Shown: positions 6,476 through 14,908 of the stretch, piece after piece
How positions within the stretch are numbered: position 1 is the stretch's first letter
Layout of the letters: each line of letters opens with the position of its first letter
Assembly: GCA_013115135.1 (NCBI GenBank)
Contig: JABANP010000785.1
Span: forward strand, 1 to 17,416
DNA length: 17,416 bases
From: Perkinsus olseni
Lineage: Eukaryota; Perkinsozoa; Perkinsida; Perkinsidae
Reading direction: 5' to 3'
Position numbers and translations under genes: made by a program
Notes under the pieces: generated by a model
Databases searched by the model: none
Told to the model about the DNA's origin: nothing
The model's input: the letters and a program-made list of their open reading frames with translations, nothing else

Positions 6476-8615
6476 TCATCTCTCAGGCCCATCATACACC
6501 CTGTGCTCAGTCTTGAGAACCTTGGGAGGCTCGACCGCCCACTCCAACTGAAAACACAGGAAGCGGTGACGGACACCATGACCAACACAGGGAGAGTACC
6601 GATTAGGAAAAGAGCAAAGCTGGGGGCTGATCACTTGACACTTACCGAGTCCGAATCGTCGTCATCAATATCGAAATGTCCGACCTGACGAGCGAGCCTT
6701 CGGATCATCTGTATGACGGGCGGGTGAGTGTTCAGCCGGGAGGCGAGCGAAGCTGCGACACAAACAACATATTCACTTAGAGCTGTGAACCTAGCAGGTC
6801 TACTGTTCAACGCCAGGCGTAAAGTTCTACTCCTCGTCCTCGCCGATTGAGCCCACGGCAGGGGATTGCGGCTTCCACTGCCCAAAGGCGCCCTCAGCTG
6901 CAGCGCCTCCTTCTGGAGCATCTTCTGGTAGCACGGTTGGCAATACAGGGCGTTACGGCTGTCGGGCGGATCGAACTTCAGTCTGTACCTACTGTCGATT
7001 CGTATGGCGTAGGCTGGGACATCTACACCCACCTCGCTCCGCCCTGCGGATGGTTGCCACACATCTTGCAGCTCATCTCCCCAATCGGAGTTCCCCTAGG
7101 CTCCCTGATCTTCAACGACCACAGAGGCACCGCCTTGGCAACCAAGGCGAAGGCATGGTTTTCCTTGTGGCTGGCTTGATCACCACTGTGGTAGCATCGA
7201 GAGCAAAGGTCGAACTCCGAGCAGACGATACAGGTGTACCTGATGATACATACGCCCTCCATCAGGCCTCGGTTCTGTTCTACAATTCGAATCAAGCCGC
7301 GAGATGACCGCGACGCCGAGGGTCGAGAGCGGTTACTCACCTGGCGCCGGTGATCGGGGACCTTTCGCACTCAGCACATGTGGATCCGCGGTGGACAGCT
7401 AGAAAGGGCCTTGGATCCCTCCCCACCGCCATACGCCCAGGCTCCCATATTCTCGAACACTTATAGGCCAACGCTAGGATCCTGTCTTTATGGAGGAGGT
7501 AACAAGTATCACAAAGATTGATGGCAGCGCGTGTGTCGGTCTCGAACCTGGACCGCCGGTAGCGCAGCAGAGGTCGGCAGATCCCCCCAGGTTACCTTCT
7601 AGCGACCGGAACAATGGCGGTACAGCTGTGGCAGAAGATCGAGAAGTCAATTGCCTTGCCCCTGTCTCGGTAACATGTGCGGTCGGGTATGTTATCCGGT
7701 ATCTCATCCTCGTCAAAGGTGCGGGCAACCATCAGTGGCAGAGAGGATTGAGCATTATTCTGGATATCTTCGAACCTGAAAAAATGCGCGCCCTTGAGGC
7801 CCACCGGGAAAGCTTCCCACAGCATGGCTCACTCGAACTTGGGCTGTGCCGTTGGACCAGCCAGCACCCTCAACTTCAGAGCTTGCTGGTGTAGACTTTC
7901 GACAAGGCCGCGGTTGTCCCACAGACCGTCGAGGGATGGGGAGTAGTCGATGAGCTTGTGGCTTCCGGGATGCCCCTTGCGACAAGCATAGCATAAATCC
8001 ACTTGGCCGCAGGTGAAGCAGATGTACCTGATAAAAAAGTTACAGAATTAGGTCAAGCAGACGGTCATGAGAACATTCTCACCATTTTCCAATGATCGGA
8101 AACATCTTGCATCCGTCGCACGTTTGCCAATACGCCGAAGCCAATGGATGGCCGTCAATCGCCTGCAGCCCATCGCCATCCGACTCGTCTCTCACGGTCG
8201 GGGCCGGCACATCAGGCTCCTTAGACGGGACAACCTTGAGCTTGATCTCAGGAACATGACCAGAGGGATCCTTGACGTCCTCTGACAACAGACTGACCAC
8301 CGAGTTCTTGAGACTTCTCTGTTCCACTACGCCACCGTCAGGACGAATTATCTTCCACTCATCCTCACCAAGGAACGGCCATGCCGCGGAGATCAACCTG
8401 AACGGAAGGAACTTTGAGAAACGACCCGTCACTATCGAACGCACAGACGAGGCTTCAGAGAACCCCAAGCGTAATCGTCTGGCCGCTACAACTGCAAGCG
8501 GGATCCCTGCGGCCCACCCCTTCAAGTGAGCCAGAGTTCTGAACTTCTCCGCTTTCAGCTTGACACGGAGAGACTCTCCTCCATAGTTCACTTTGAGGAC
8601 GTAGTCATCCAGCAT
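6476..8615 (-). CDS. Gene A: PB1 domain plus four ZZ zinc fingers (8 exons, 538 aa)
   Basis: Exons rebuilt on the minus strand: 8615-8518, 8397-8083, 8027-7833, 7775-7596, 7547-7341, 7239-7033, 6988-6646, 6547-6476. All introns are GT-AG (44-120 nt); the first six are phase 2. Residues about 4-95 look like a PB1 domain (YVLKVNYGGESLRV, strand-1 lysine K8). ZZ1 has C126, C129, C141, C144, C150, C153, H157, H161. ZZ2 is degenerate (C251, C254, C275, C278). ZZ3 is complete (C320, C323, C335, C338, C344, C347, H356, H360). ZZ4 is degenerate (C389, C392, C417, C420). PB1 plus ZZ occurs in NBR1/p62 cargo receptors, but no UBA or FW domain was seen, so a scaffold or ligand-binding role is inference. 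The start is the first ATG before PB1. Exon 7 could also read through to a stop at 6631, losing exon 8. Confidence 0.75.
6989..7032 (-). other. Gene A intron 6 with tandem acceptor
   Basis: This 44-nt intron ends in CAGTAG. Splicing at either AG keeps the frame and differs by one residue (GGARY or GGASRY) exactly at the split ZZ4 position. Confidence 0.55.
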
Positions 8616-9174
8616 CACTCCAAGGAAACAAGAGGCTGACACGGGGAGCAATACTCCAGCACCCAGCAGTAGTGTGCAGGGGCGACGGCGAGAACGATCA
8701 ACGGACTCACTCTGTCATCCAATGTCTCATCGGCCCAGCACGCCTGTCCATCTTTTTGACCACAAGGAAAATTCCAGGCGCGCGACATGTCTCCAGACTC
8801 TCACGCTAGCTTGATGTGAAGGCAGATGCTGGGAGGATAAATAATGGGATAATCTTAGAGTTCAAATCGCCTAGCAGCATGCACTTCAACCCGGTGACAA
8901 AGACAACACAAAAAAGAAGGAGGATTGAGGGACAGCGACAAAGCAATAAAGGTTTAGAGTGGTAAGAGAAGCTAGCAATAGCCAAGAGGCTATTGTGATG
9001 GGGGATACAGTAAAGTACGGTGGTGTGGCTTAGCTACTCTTGGTGGCTCGTCAGCCCATAAAACCTGAAGAGAACCACAGTGACTCCTACTGAAGATGAG
9101 TAGCGGCCCAGTCGCTCACCGGGTTAGGAGCATGGTTTGCCTCGGAAGGATAGGGATCCTGTCCGTTCAACTGC
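8616..9174. other. Intergenic region between genes A and B
   Basis: Contains the 3' flank of gene B and the promoter and 5' UTR of gene A. No coding frame of note was seen. A hairpin lies at 8976-8995 (CAATAGCC, loop AAGA, GGCTATTG). No promoter element was recognised. Confidence 0.5.
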
Positions 9175-11015
9175 CTATCGAGCGGCTGCATCAGCCACGA
9201 GCTTGCTAACGAATCTGCGATGCAACAACGAAGGATCAATCACATCAAAGCCCTCGCAACTCCTACTTTCCAGAGCTTCCAATTTTTTCTGGCGTATCTT
9301 GAAGGCCCCTCTGTTAACAGGATAGTACTGGGCATTGTACGGTCCCCGTACACACAAAGCTTCGAACCGAAGTCCTTCGCGGTAGCAAGGCAGACAGTAG
9401 TGGGAGTCTGGTAATGCTACTGTGCTGTAACTGAGTAAAGCGAAAGAGATTGCTGCAAACGGCTGCTGGAGTACTCCCCGAAGCCCACTGGCTTACGTAG
9501 CGCCTCCAATAGGGAGCTGACCACACCTTTCACAAGGTATGGTGCTCATCAGCGTGCCCTTGGGCTCTCTTATCTGCACCGTCCATACCTTGATGGGCTT
9601 AACCACCAGAGTGAAGAGATGAGTCTTTCTATGGTTGGCATTGGCCTTCTCATTGTAGCAGCCTTCGCACAGATCATGCTCCGTACAGAAGTCGCAGTGG
9701 TACCTGCGAAGTGGCGCGCATAAGTGACGACGGTAAAACAGCAATTCCCATTGCCGGTTATATAAGGTCCACTAAGGAGGGTCAGACGCACCACCAGGAA
9801 CTAACTTGAGAACTATAATTCATCCGAGCAGCATCACTTCCCCCTGCTTACCTCCGTCCTAGGATTGGACACATTCCGCACTCCCCGCAGGTAACACCAT
9901 AGTGGACTGGCCGCCAGGGACCCTTCCCGGTCGGATTCCAAGCTCCCGCCAGCAGCACCCTGGAGCATTTATAGGCTATCTTCAGGATATCATCCTCCCA
10001 CAGGATGAAGCAGGCGTCGCACAAGTTGATATCTCCTCGGCCGTCACACTGGAATCTGACATGTCGGTCCAGTCGAGCCGAGCCAAGTCGGAAACTCACT
10101 TCCGCATTCTAGGAGCTGACGCCCTGCAAGCATGGCAGTACGGCCTGTAGCACAGTAAGGCCTTCCCATCATCCCACAGGGTGGAGGCGATCGCTTCATG
10201 ATGCGACTCCGATTTGGAGAAGACCTCAGCAACCATCGAAGGAAGTGGGTTCTCCCCGACTTGAATAGAATCGAAACTGAGGCGAATACAAAGCTGAAAG
10301 CTGCCAGCCTCCAGAGCCCTCAATCACTTCACTATGTCCCCTGACCATGGTCGGTGCCTCTCTCTGAGAATGGCCATCATATCTTGCGCGTTCTGCTTGA
10401 GGAACTTCCCTTCCCATACCCCATCAAAGGACAAAGTTAGTGGTGTTATGGTATGGCTCTTATCATGCTCATCAAAACACCATGCACAGAGCACCCCCGA
10501 AGGGCAGGTCGTGCAGTTGAAACTGACGAAACCCAGTTGCCCTGTTCACGACGCAGTCGCGCTTACCTCCGTCCCACAATAGGGAACATCTGACAGCCCT
10601 CACAGCTCTGCAAGTGAATGGAAGCCGGCTTATGACCATCCATTGGTTGAGGTCTATTCTTCGAACTCGAAGATACTTTCGGCGTCTGCGACACCGTGAC
10701 ACGAAGCTTCAACCGAGGAAACATGTACACCAGGTCAGCGAGCCCTTCCGAGAGCAGACCCGAAGTGAGGTAGTCACGTGCCCAGGTGTCTAGGTCTTGA
10801 CCGCCACGGAAAGCCACCTTGTAGGGGATCGACTTCAGACTCGGCCATGCCTCTTGTATCAACCTGAGACAGGAAAAGCACGTTCCGATTCTTAACAGGG
10901 CTGCTTGTTACCTGTGGAGCTCTCCAACACTGTGAACTGTTCTTTCCGGGCACCTACACTGGAGGGACTCCTTCCCATAGACGAGCTTAGCGATGAAAAA
11001 GGCATCCTCTTTCAT
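9175..11015 (-). CDS. Gene B: PB1 domain plus four ZZ zinc fingers (7 exons, 479 aa)
   Basis: Exons on the minus strand: 11015-10912, 10863-10567, 10522-10328, 10276-10100, 10055-9852, 9703-9497, 9430-9175 (stop TAG). All six introns are GT-AG, 44-148 nt and phase 2, at the same positions as in gene A. Exons 3 (195 nt) and 6 (207 nt) match gene A exactly in length, supporting the model. PB1 spans about residues 5-92, with strand FIAKLVYG (K10), helix VGELHRLIQEAW and final strand LKLRVTV. ZZ1 has C122, C125, C137, C140, C146, C149, H153, H157. ZZ2 is degenerate (C246, C249, C261, C270, C273). ZZ3 is complete (C314, C317, C329, C332, C338, C341, H350, H354). ZZ4 is degenerate (C383, C386, C407, C410). 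The donor of intron 3 (GTGATT) is weak and chosen by homology. It is a tandem paralog of gene A, about 560 bp upstream of it, with divergent sequence, so both seem maintained. Confidence 0.78.
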
Positions 11016-11596
11016 ATGGAAAAGGAAACGGAGAGAAAGACCTGGACCATAGGACTTGTTGCAGAGCAGCAAGCGACATCATCTCCGACTCAACACGATG
11101 CGAGAGCGTGGGAAGCTCCGTGAAATAGGCCAACAGCGCTGATAAGCGTCCACCAATCGAAGCCCGGTCTCGTACGTACTTCTTCGATAAAGCGGATCTC
11201 GTTCGGAACAATTGATGGTTTTACTCATGATAAACATGGTTAAGCGATAACTCGACAAAGGCGCAAGTAAAGAGAAATTAGCCGACTCGTTGAGTAAAAA
11301 GTCTTGACAATACGCGATTGGATGATACTCAATAGGTTGTTGATAAAGGACCAAATCCGACCAGGATTGGTTCACTCGAGGACTTCCTGGAATAGCTCCG
11401 ATTCAGAACCGCTGAGCCGTATCCTACCCCTCAGACGCTAAGAAAAACGAGTGCTGTCAGCCGATAACTGAGGGAGTGCTATCAAAGACGTAAGTTGCAG
11501 AGGAGACAGGATGGAGACAATGGAGGCGGGAAGACAGTGACGTCGTCACCAGGTGTCACAGTGGGTGCAAACTTCGGGACGCAGTCTATCTGGAAC
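11016..11596. other. 5' flank of gene B, start of a divergent promoter region
   Basis: Lies between gene B (minus) and the upstream block of secreted gene 3 (plus). The part from 11060 to 11400 aligns strongly with 14975-15375 upstream of the unit 3 pseudogene, and 11370-11596 with 15775-16009. The reading frame is not kept between copies, so I read it as promoter and 5' UTR rather than coding. Confidence 0.6.
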
Positions 11597-11617
11597 TTGG
11601 TGGAGGTCGCCCGCCAA

Positions 11618-11636
11618 ACTTCTAGGATCTAGAAGT
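11618..11636. repeat. Unit-boundary hairpin 8+3+8
   Basis: ACTTCTAG, loop GAT, CTAGAAGT. Unit 4 has a 6+3+6 version (TTCTAG, CAT, CTAGAA, near 16033). Unit 2 has lost the second arm near 3880. Confidence 0.7.
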
Positions 11637-11830
11637 CACTGGTAGAGGTGCACTCCGTCGTACATCGACGGTGGGCCGGTGGCGATAGAGGATTGCCTCG
11701 AGTTGGGGCATGATCTACGACCCTAGGTTCGGGTCCAGATGTCCCATTCACTAGCGTTACCCCCGGTGTCACGCCGGTTGTACCCATAGTTGTCTGCCGA
11801 TCCACTTTTTCCATAAATGTCCTGTTCCCC

Positions 11831-11850
11831 CGTGTCCGACACGGCGTGTC
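11831..11850. repeat. X-n-X'-n-X module, X=CGTGTC
   Basis: CGTGTC, C, GACACG, G, CGTGTC: perfect. Unit 1 has a single CCGTGTC followed by AGCGTAG at this position, so this is an exact 14-nt insertion in the upstream block. Confidence 0.88.
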
Positions 11851-12248
11851 GGCGTAGCAAATGCTGCGGTTGGGGATCCATGATCTTTACGGCCCGTATG
11901 CAAACTATCTGCCATTGTCTTCCCAGTTGCCTCACTCGGGCAGGGTAGTTATGCCGTTCAATTGCTATGACCAATGCGCAAGGGTGGCGCCCAAGTTTAT
12001 GCGTGCGAGCTAGCCCGGACAGTGCGGCGCGATCGATTATTCGGTAGCGGGAAAGAGACCGAACTGGATAGATTATTGTTTCCTTTCCGTCACATCGGCT
12101 ACAAGTTTCGAGTTGCACATAACATCCTTTACGCTATTTTTCTCAGCTCTTTCTGGGGCACATAACGAACCCCCCTGAATCAATTCATTTGCTCGTGGGC
12201 GCTCCTTCATTTTTAAAAGCTACTTTTTTCTACTACTCTACTCTCCCA

Positions 12249-12983
12249 ATGGTGAAAACCGTCACGACTTGGCTCATAATCCCCACTCTAGCTCTGGTGA
12301 CTGCAAGCGCCCAATTCATTGGAGAATACTTCGCGTCTACGTCGTCCTTTTCCATACGAGCTTCTGTGTCTGCTGGTTCCGTCGAATTAGAGTTCGAGCG
12401 GCCTGGCGAGGAAGACGGGCTCGCGTGGGTTTTTGAACTCCAAGGAGGTCCTAGTGATTACTCTGTTGATCATTCAGACTTCGGCCCCTTCAAGGAGTTG
12501 ATCGCTGAAACTTTTCCGGGCGTCCAGATAAGGGATGACGACTTGAAACATCTGGCTCCGTACGACGAGATTTCTTTCAAGACTTTACTCGAAGGGGAAG
12601 AGGTATTCTTTCTCAGAAAGGCCCTACCTCTGAGACCGGGTACATACATCTTTGATGACGGTGACATGCAAGTGACCTTGGAGGTGGATACTGGGAATAT
12701 TCCAAGCGTCTTTCTGAACTTCAGATGTCGAGATGCCGCTCGCGGAGAACGATTCAGCAATTTCGTCGTCGGCGGGAGAACCAATATTAATTTTCTACCA
12801 GGCGCTGATGCAGACTACGCCAGCTTCATCCGCGGTGTGGCGGAGAGTTGTCCAGGATCTGACCTGCCGACGGATGGGACTCCATCCTTCTATTTATTCT
12901 CCGCTACGCCAGAAAGAGTCTACCTGCATCTGCAAGGGGTAGAAACGAGGACCTTGGCTCTCGACGAAATGAACTGGAACTGA
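12249..12983 (+). CDS. Secreted protein of unknown family, paralog 3
   Basis: An intronless frame of 244 aa with signal peptide MVKTVTTWLIIPTLALVTASA before QFIGEYFAS. Cysteines C160 and C201 are conserved. The N-terminal half has diverged strongly from the other copies (for example FERPGEEDGLAWVFELQGG), whereas the last 75 or so residues are nearly identical to paralog 4, down to the DEMNWN end that replaces DR.E of paralogs 1 and 2. The frame is open back to 12189, but the start at 12249 fits the signal peptide and the paralogs. It is head-to-head with gene B across about 1.2 kb. Function unknown. Confidence 0.88.
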   Translation: MVKTVTTWLIIPTLALVTASAQFIGEYFASTSSFSIRASVSAGSVELEFERPGEEDGLAWVFELQGGPSDYSVDHSDFGPFKELIAETFPGVQIRDDDLKHLAPYDEISFKTLLEGEEVFFLRKALPLRPGTYIFDDGDMQVTLEVDTGNIPSVFLNFRCRDAARGERFSNFVVGGRTNINFLPGADADYASFIRGVAESCPGSDLPTDGTPSFYLFSATPERVYLHLQGVETRTLALDEMNWN

Positions 12984-13950
12984 CCCATTCCGAGGCCTAC
13001 TCACCTCATGATCTTTGGTTAGTCAAACACCTTGAGGCTGGCGTTTGCAGAATTTTGTAGCGTCTATTTTGTATCCGACATTGGGGAGCCCCGCTTCGGC
13101 AAGGAGGTTATGAGCCGATCCTACTCATTATTGTTACTGCCAGTGCTACTCAATGATCAGCACTATATCTCGAATGGTCGTACCTGAGCAATGCTCAGTG
13201 CGGTCGTGCGGCCAGTTGTGGTCGGTCCGCCCGACTCGTCTGTCTGTTTTTACCCCCTCGAGACCCCAGTGTGTTCGCGTACTACCGTTGGCACGCGTAC
13301 CTTTGGTCGGGCCGAGCTACGGCCGTTCTTAGTCAGTCAACTCAGTGATGGGTCGTTAGAGGCCCGGGATAGATCCACTCAAGGTGGGTCTTCCACACCC
13401 CGGCTATTCAAGACAGTCCTTTCTTTAGACCCAGATGGCAATGAGTTCAGTCCTAAGCGGAGTAGCAAACACAAAAAATATTTAGTAAGATCAATTCCGG
13501 CGGAATTATTCCGCCGTGCCACTGAGCATCCGCGCCATAATGTGCTTCACTAAAGCAGCTCAAGCAAAACAAGTAACGAGGAGGACCAAAAAGAGCGGCA
13601 GCTCCAAGAATTGCAGGACTCGCTCGGCGGCAACTCAGCGGTTTTAAGGTAGACCGGGTTACCAAACGCAAGGTTGATATAATCGTTAGGGAACGCTGCT
13701 TCGGGTACCATGGAGCCAGTCTGACATGAATTCGGATATCCAGAAACTCGAAAACATCGGTGGGGGGGGTTTGAACGAAGGTACAAAGTCGTTCGAGCCC
13801 GGAGGCACTGGTTTTCAAAAGCAACTTCGTCGGGAGATGAAAAGGAACTGAAGGTGCAGGCGAAGTGTTTCCAGGGGGATCTCAGTGTGGACGACCGGGT
13901 TTCCACGAGAACTACCACGAAGTTTTTGTGATACAGTTTCCCGCGACTGG
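12984..13950 (+). repeat. Downstream block of array unit 3
   Basis: Aligns with 1283-2149 and 5237-5903. Compared with unit 1 it holds about 190 extra bases near 13660-13850, which unit 1 seems to have lost. A 148-codon minus-strand frame (13996-13550) crosses the block, but it is not conserved in the other units, so I do not call it. Confidence 0.65.
13494..13513. repeat. X-n-X'-n-X module, X=ATTCCG
   Basis: ATTCCG, G, CGGAAT, T, ATTCCG: perfect. Two longer palindromes overlap it (7+1+7 and 9+1+9). Units 1 and 2 have TTTCGCCG with no repeat here, so this is an exact 14-nt insertion. Confidence 0.88.
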
Positions 13951-13979
13951 CCACGGTCATGTCGTGGCCAGGCTGGCCA
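13949..13979. repeat. Palindrome cluster around TGGCCA
   Basis: GGCCACG, 7-nt loop, CGTGGCC (13949-13969), overlapping TGGCCAG, G, CTGGCCA (13965-13979). The aligned place in unit 1 (near 2145) lacks it. Confidence 0.65.
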
Positions 13980-14057
13980 TGATGCGGAACCAACACTACG
14001 CATCTCCCGTATTACCGGCTACTTACTTCTTACTAAGAATCCCTCACATACGGCAGC

Positions 14058-14101
14058 ATCATCTCAACTGTCCCATATCCCAACGGGACAGTTGAGATGA
14101 T
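14058..14101. repeat. Perfect 17-bp inverted repeat with 10-nt loop
   Basis: Left arm ATCATCTCAACTGTCCC (14058-14074), right arm at 14085-14101. It sits exactly where exon 3 of the unit 3 PB1-ZZ pseudogene loses homology, so it marks either an insertion or a repaired deletion end. Confidence 0.85.
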
Positions 14102-14752
14102 TGGATAATAGGATAATCCCATTGACGGCTAGACTGACCACTGTGAGGGTGTGGCTCTGATCATGGTGCTCATAACAACGGGAACAGAACACGAAGTCCG
14201 AGCAGGTTGAGCATCTGTAACTGAGGGAGACGGGATTGTGCAACACTAAAAATCGAGTGGCCGGGCCTACCAACACCCGATAATCGGTGCCATCCCGCAG
14301 CCGTGGCAGCTGTCCAAGTGCAGAGTAGCAACTGTATGGCTGTCCATGGGCTCCGAAGGGCTCGAGGAGCGACTTTTCACCGGGGTAGCTTCAGGACCGC
14401 CTTTAACGTTCAGCCGAAGCTCCTTGGGAGACCCAGCATGCACCACACCATGACTGTGGAGCAGAGTGCCATTCTTGGTGCTTTCAGCGTACGAGGATGA
14501 ATCAGCGCCCTTATGAACTTGCAGTGCAACTTGCACTGTGCAAGTCTTGCACGGTGTAATTAGATCCATGTAATGCCGGCCAGGCCTCCTCAATCAGACT
14601 GAGGGTCAAGGATGGAACCGCACAGCTACCACTGAGGAGTTTTCTCACCTGTACAAGTCGCTGATGGCCTTGACAGTCTCCAGAGGACAGCGTCAACGCA
14701 GAGACTTGGCGCTGTAGCGGAGCTTGAGGATGAAGAGGGACTCGGCAAACAT
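14102..14752 (-). pseudogene. PB1-ZZ pseudogene of unit 3
   Basis: Exon 1 (14752-14649) reads MFAESLFILKLRYSAKSLR, then an in-frame TGA (14695-14693) where gene B has a cysteine codon TGT, then CPLETVKAISDLY. Exon 2 (14598-14271) starts LIEEAWPAL like gene B but shifts frame at a 16-nt palindromic insertion (within 14530-14552); without it the exon has the expected phase. The ZZ1 first half is CHGCGMAPIIGC. After a 50-nt intron, exon 3 (from 14220) supplies the second half: YRCSTCSDFVFCSRCY, with both histidines. Homology ends at a 17-bp inverted repeat, and exons 4-7 are absent. Splice sites remain intact, which suggests recent decay. A stop, a frameshift and a truncation rule out a normal product. 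Confidence 0.8.
14530..14552. repeat. Seven-mer X-n-X'-n-X module that frameshifts the pseudogene
   Basis: CTTGCAC, T, GTGCAAG, T, CTTGCAC on the plus strand: perfect, with 7-nt X and hence a 16-nt insertion. A 5-mer version (TTGCA, G, TGCAA, C, TTGCA at 14519-14535) overlaps its left end. It lies in exon 2 of the PB1-ZZ pseudogene. Confidence 0.85.
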
Positions 14753-14813
14753 GATGGCCAACCACATCCTATAAGGAAAACCTCAATAGCAAGGATCGAC
14801 TATGCTACACTTG

Positions 14814-14833
14814 CTCAGAGTCTGGACTCCAGA
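14814..14833. repeat. X-n-X'-n-X module, X=TCCAGA
   Basis: CTCAGA (two mismatches), G, TCTGGA, C, TCCAGA. The stretch is about 14-15 nt longer than in the flank of the unit 2 relic. GTCTGGA, C, TCCAGAC forms a 7+1+7 palindrome. Confidence 0.65.
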
Positions 14834-14888
14834 CCACAACAGAATCAGGAAGCCCGTAAGAGATACAAATGCAACTGCTTACCATCGC

Positions 14889-14908
14889 TGACGAATCGTC
14901 AGTGACGA
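14889..14908. repeat. X-n-X'-n-X module, X=TGACGA
   Basis: TGACGA, A, TCGTCA, G, TGACGA: perfect. It lies at the junction between gene B-like and relic-like flank sequence. Confidence 0.85.

Larger units (their letters stand above)
11597..12248 (+). repeat. Upstream block of array unit 3
   Basis: Same block as before genes 1, 2 and 4. It opens with the junction hairpin at 11618-11636 and then GTCACTGGTAGAGGTGCACT. The AG found 13-17 nt before the ATG in units 1, 2 and 4 is missing here; the nearest is at 12218-12219, 30 nt before the ATG. Confidence 0.75.

Noticed and set aside
6755..6800. Possible extra intron in gene A exon 7 (GTGAATATG to TCGCAG)
   Set aside because: It would be only 24 nt long, and the exon is open without it.
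8616..8651. Upstream start for gene A giving MLPVSASCFLGV before the PB1 domain
   Set aside because: The first codon is TTG, not ATG. The ATG at 8615 fits the PB1 start and the position seen in gene B.
10333..10340. Alternative phase-0 donor (ATA then GTGAAG) for gene B intron 3
   Set aside because: The GTGATT donor five bases downstream gives phase 2, an exon of 195 nt identical in length to gene A, and an ungapped protein alignment.
11640..11740. tRNA-like promoter boxes: TGGTAGAGG resembling an A box and GGTTCGGGTCC resembling a B box
   Set aside because: The spacing is about 85 nt, no cloverleaf can be drawn, and the B-box-like word is not kept in unit 4.
13550..13996. 148-codon open frame on the minus strand in the unit 3 downstream block
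   Set aside because: The frame is not kept in the aligned blocks of units 1 and 2, its composition is not protein-like, and no motif is seen.
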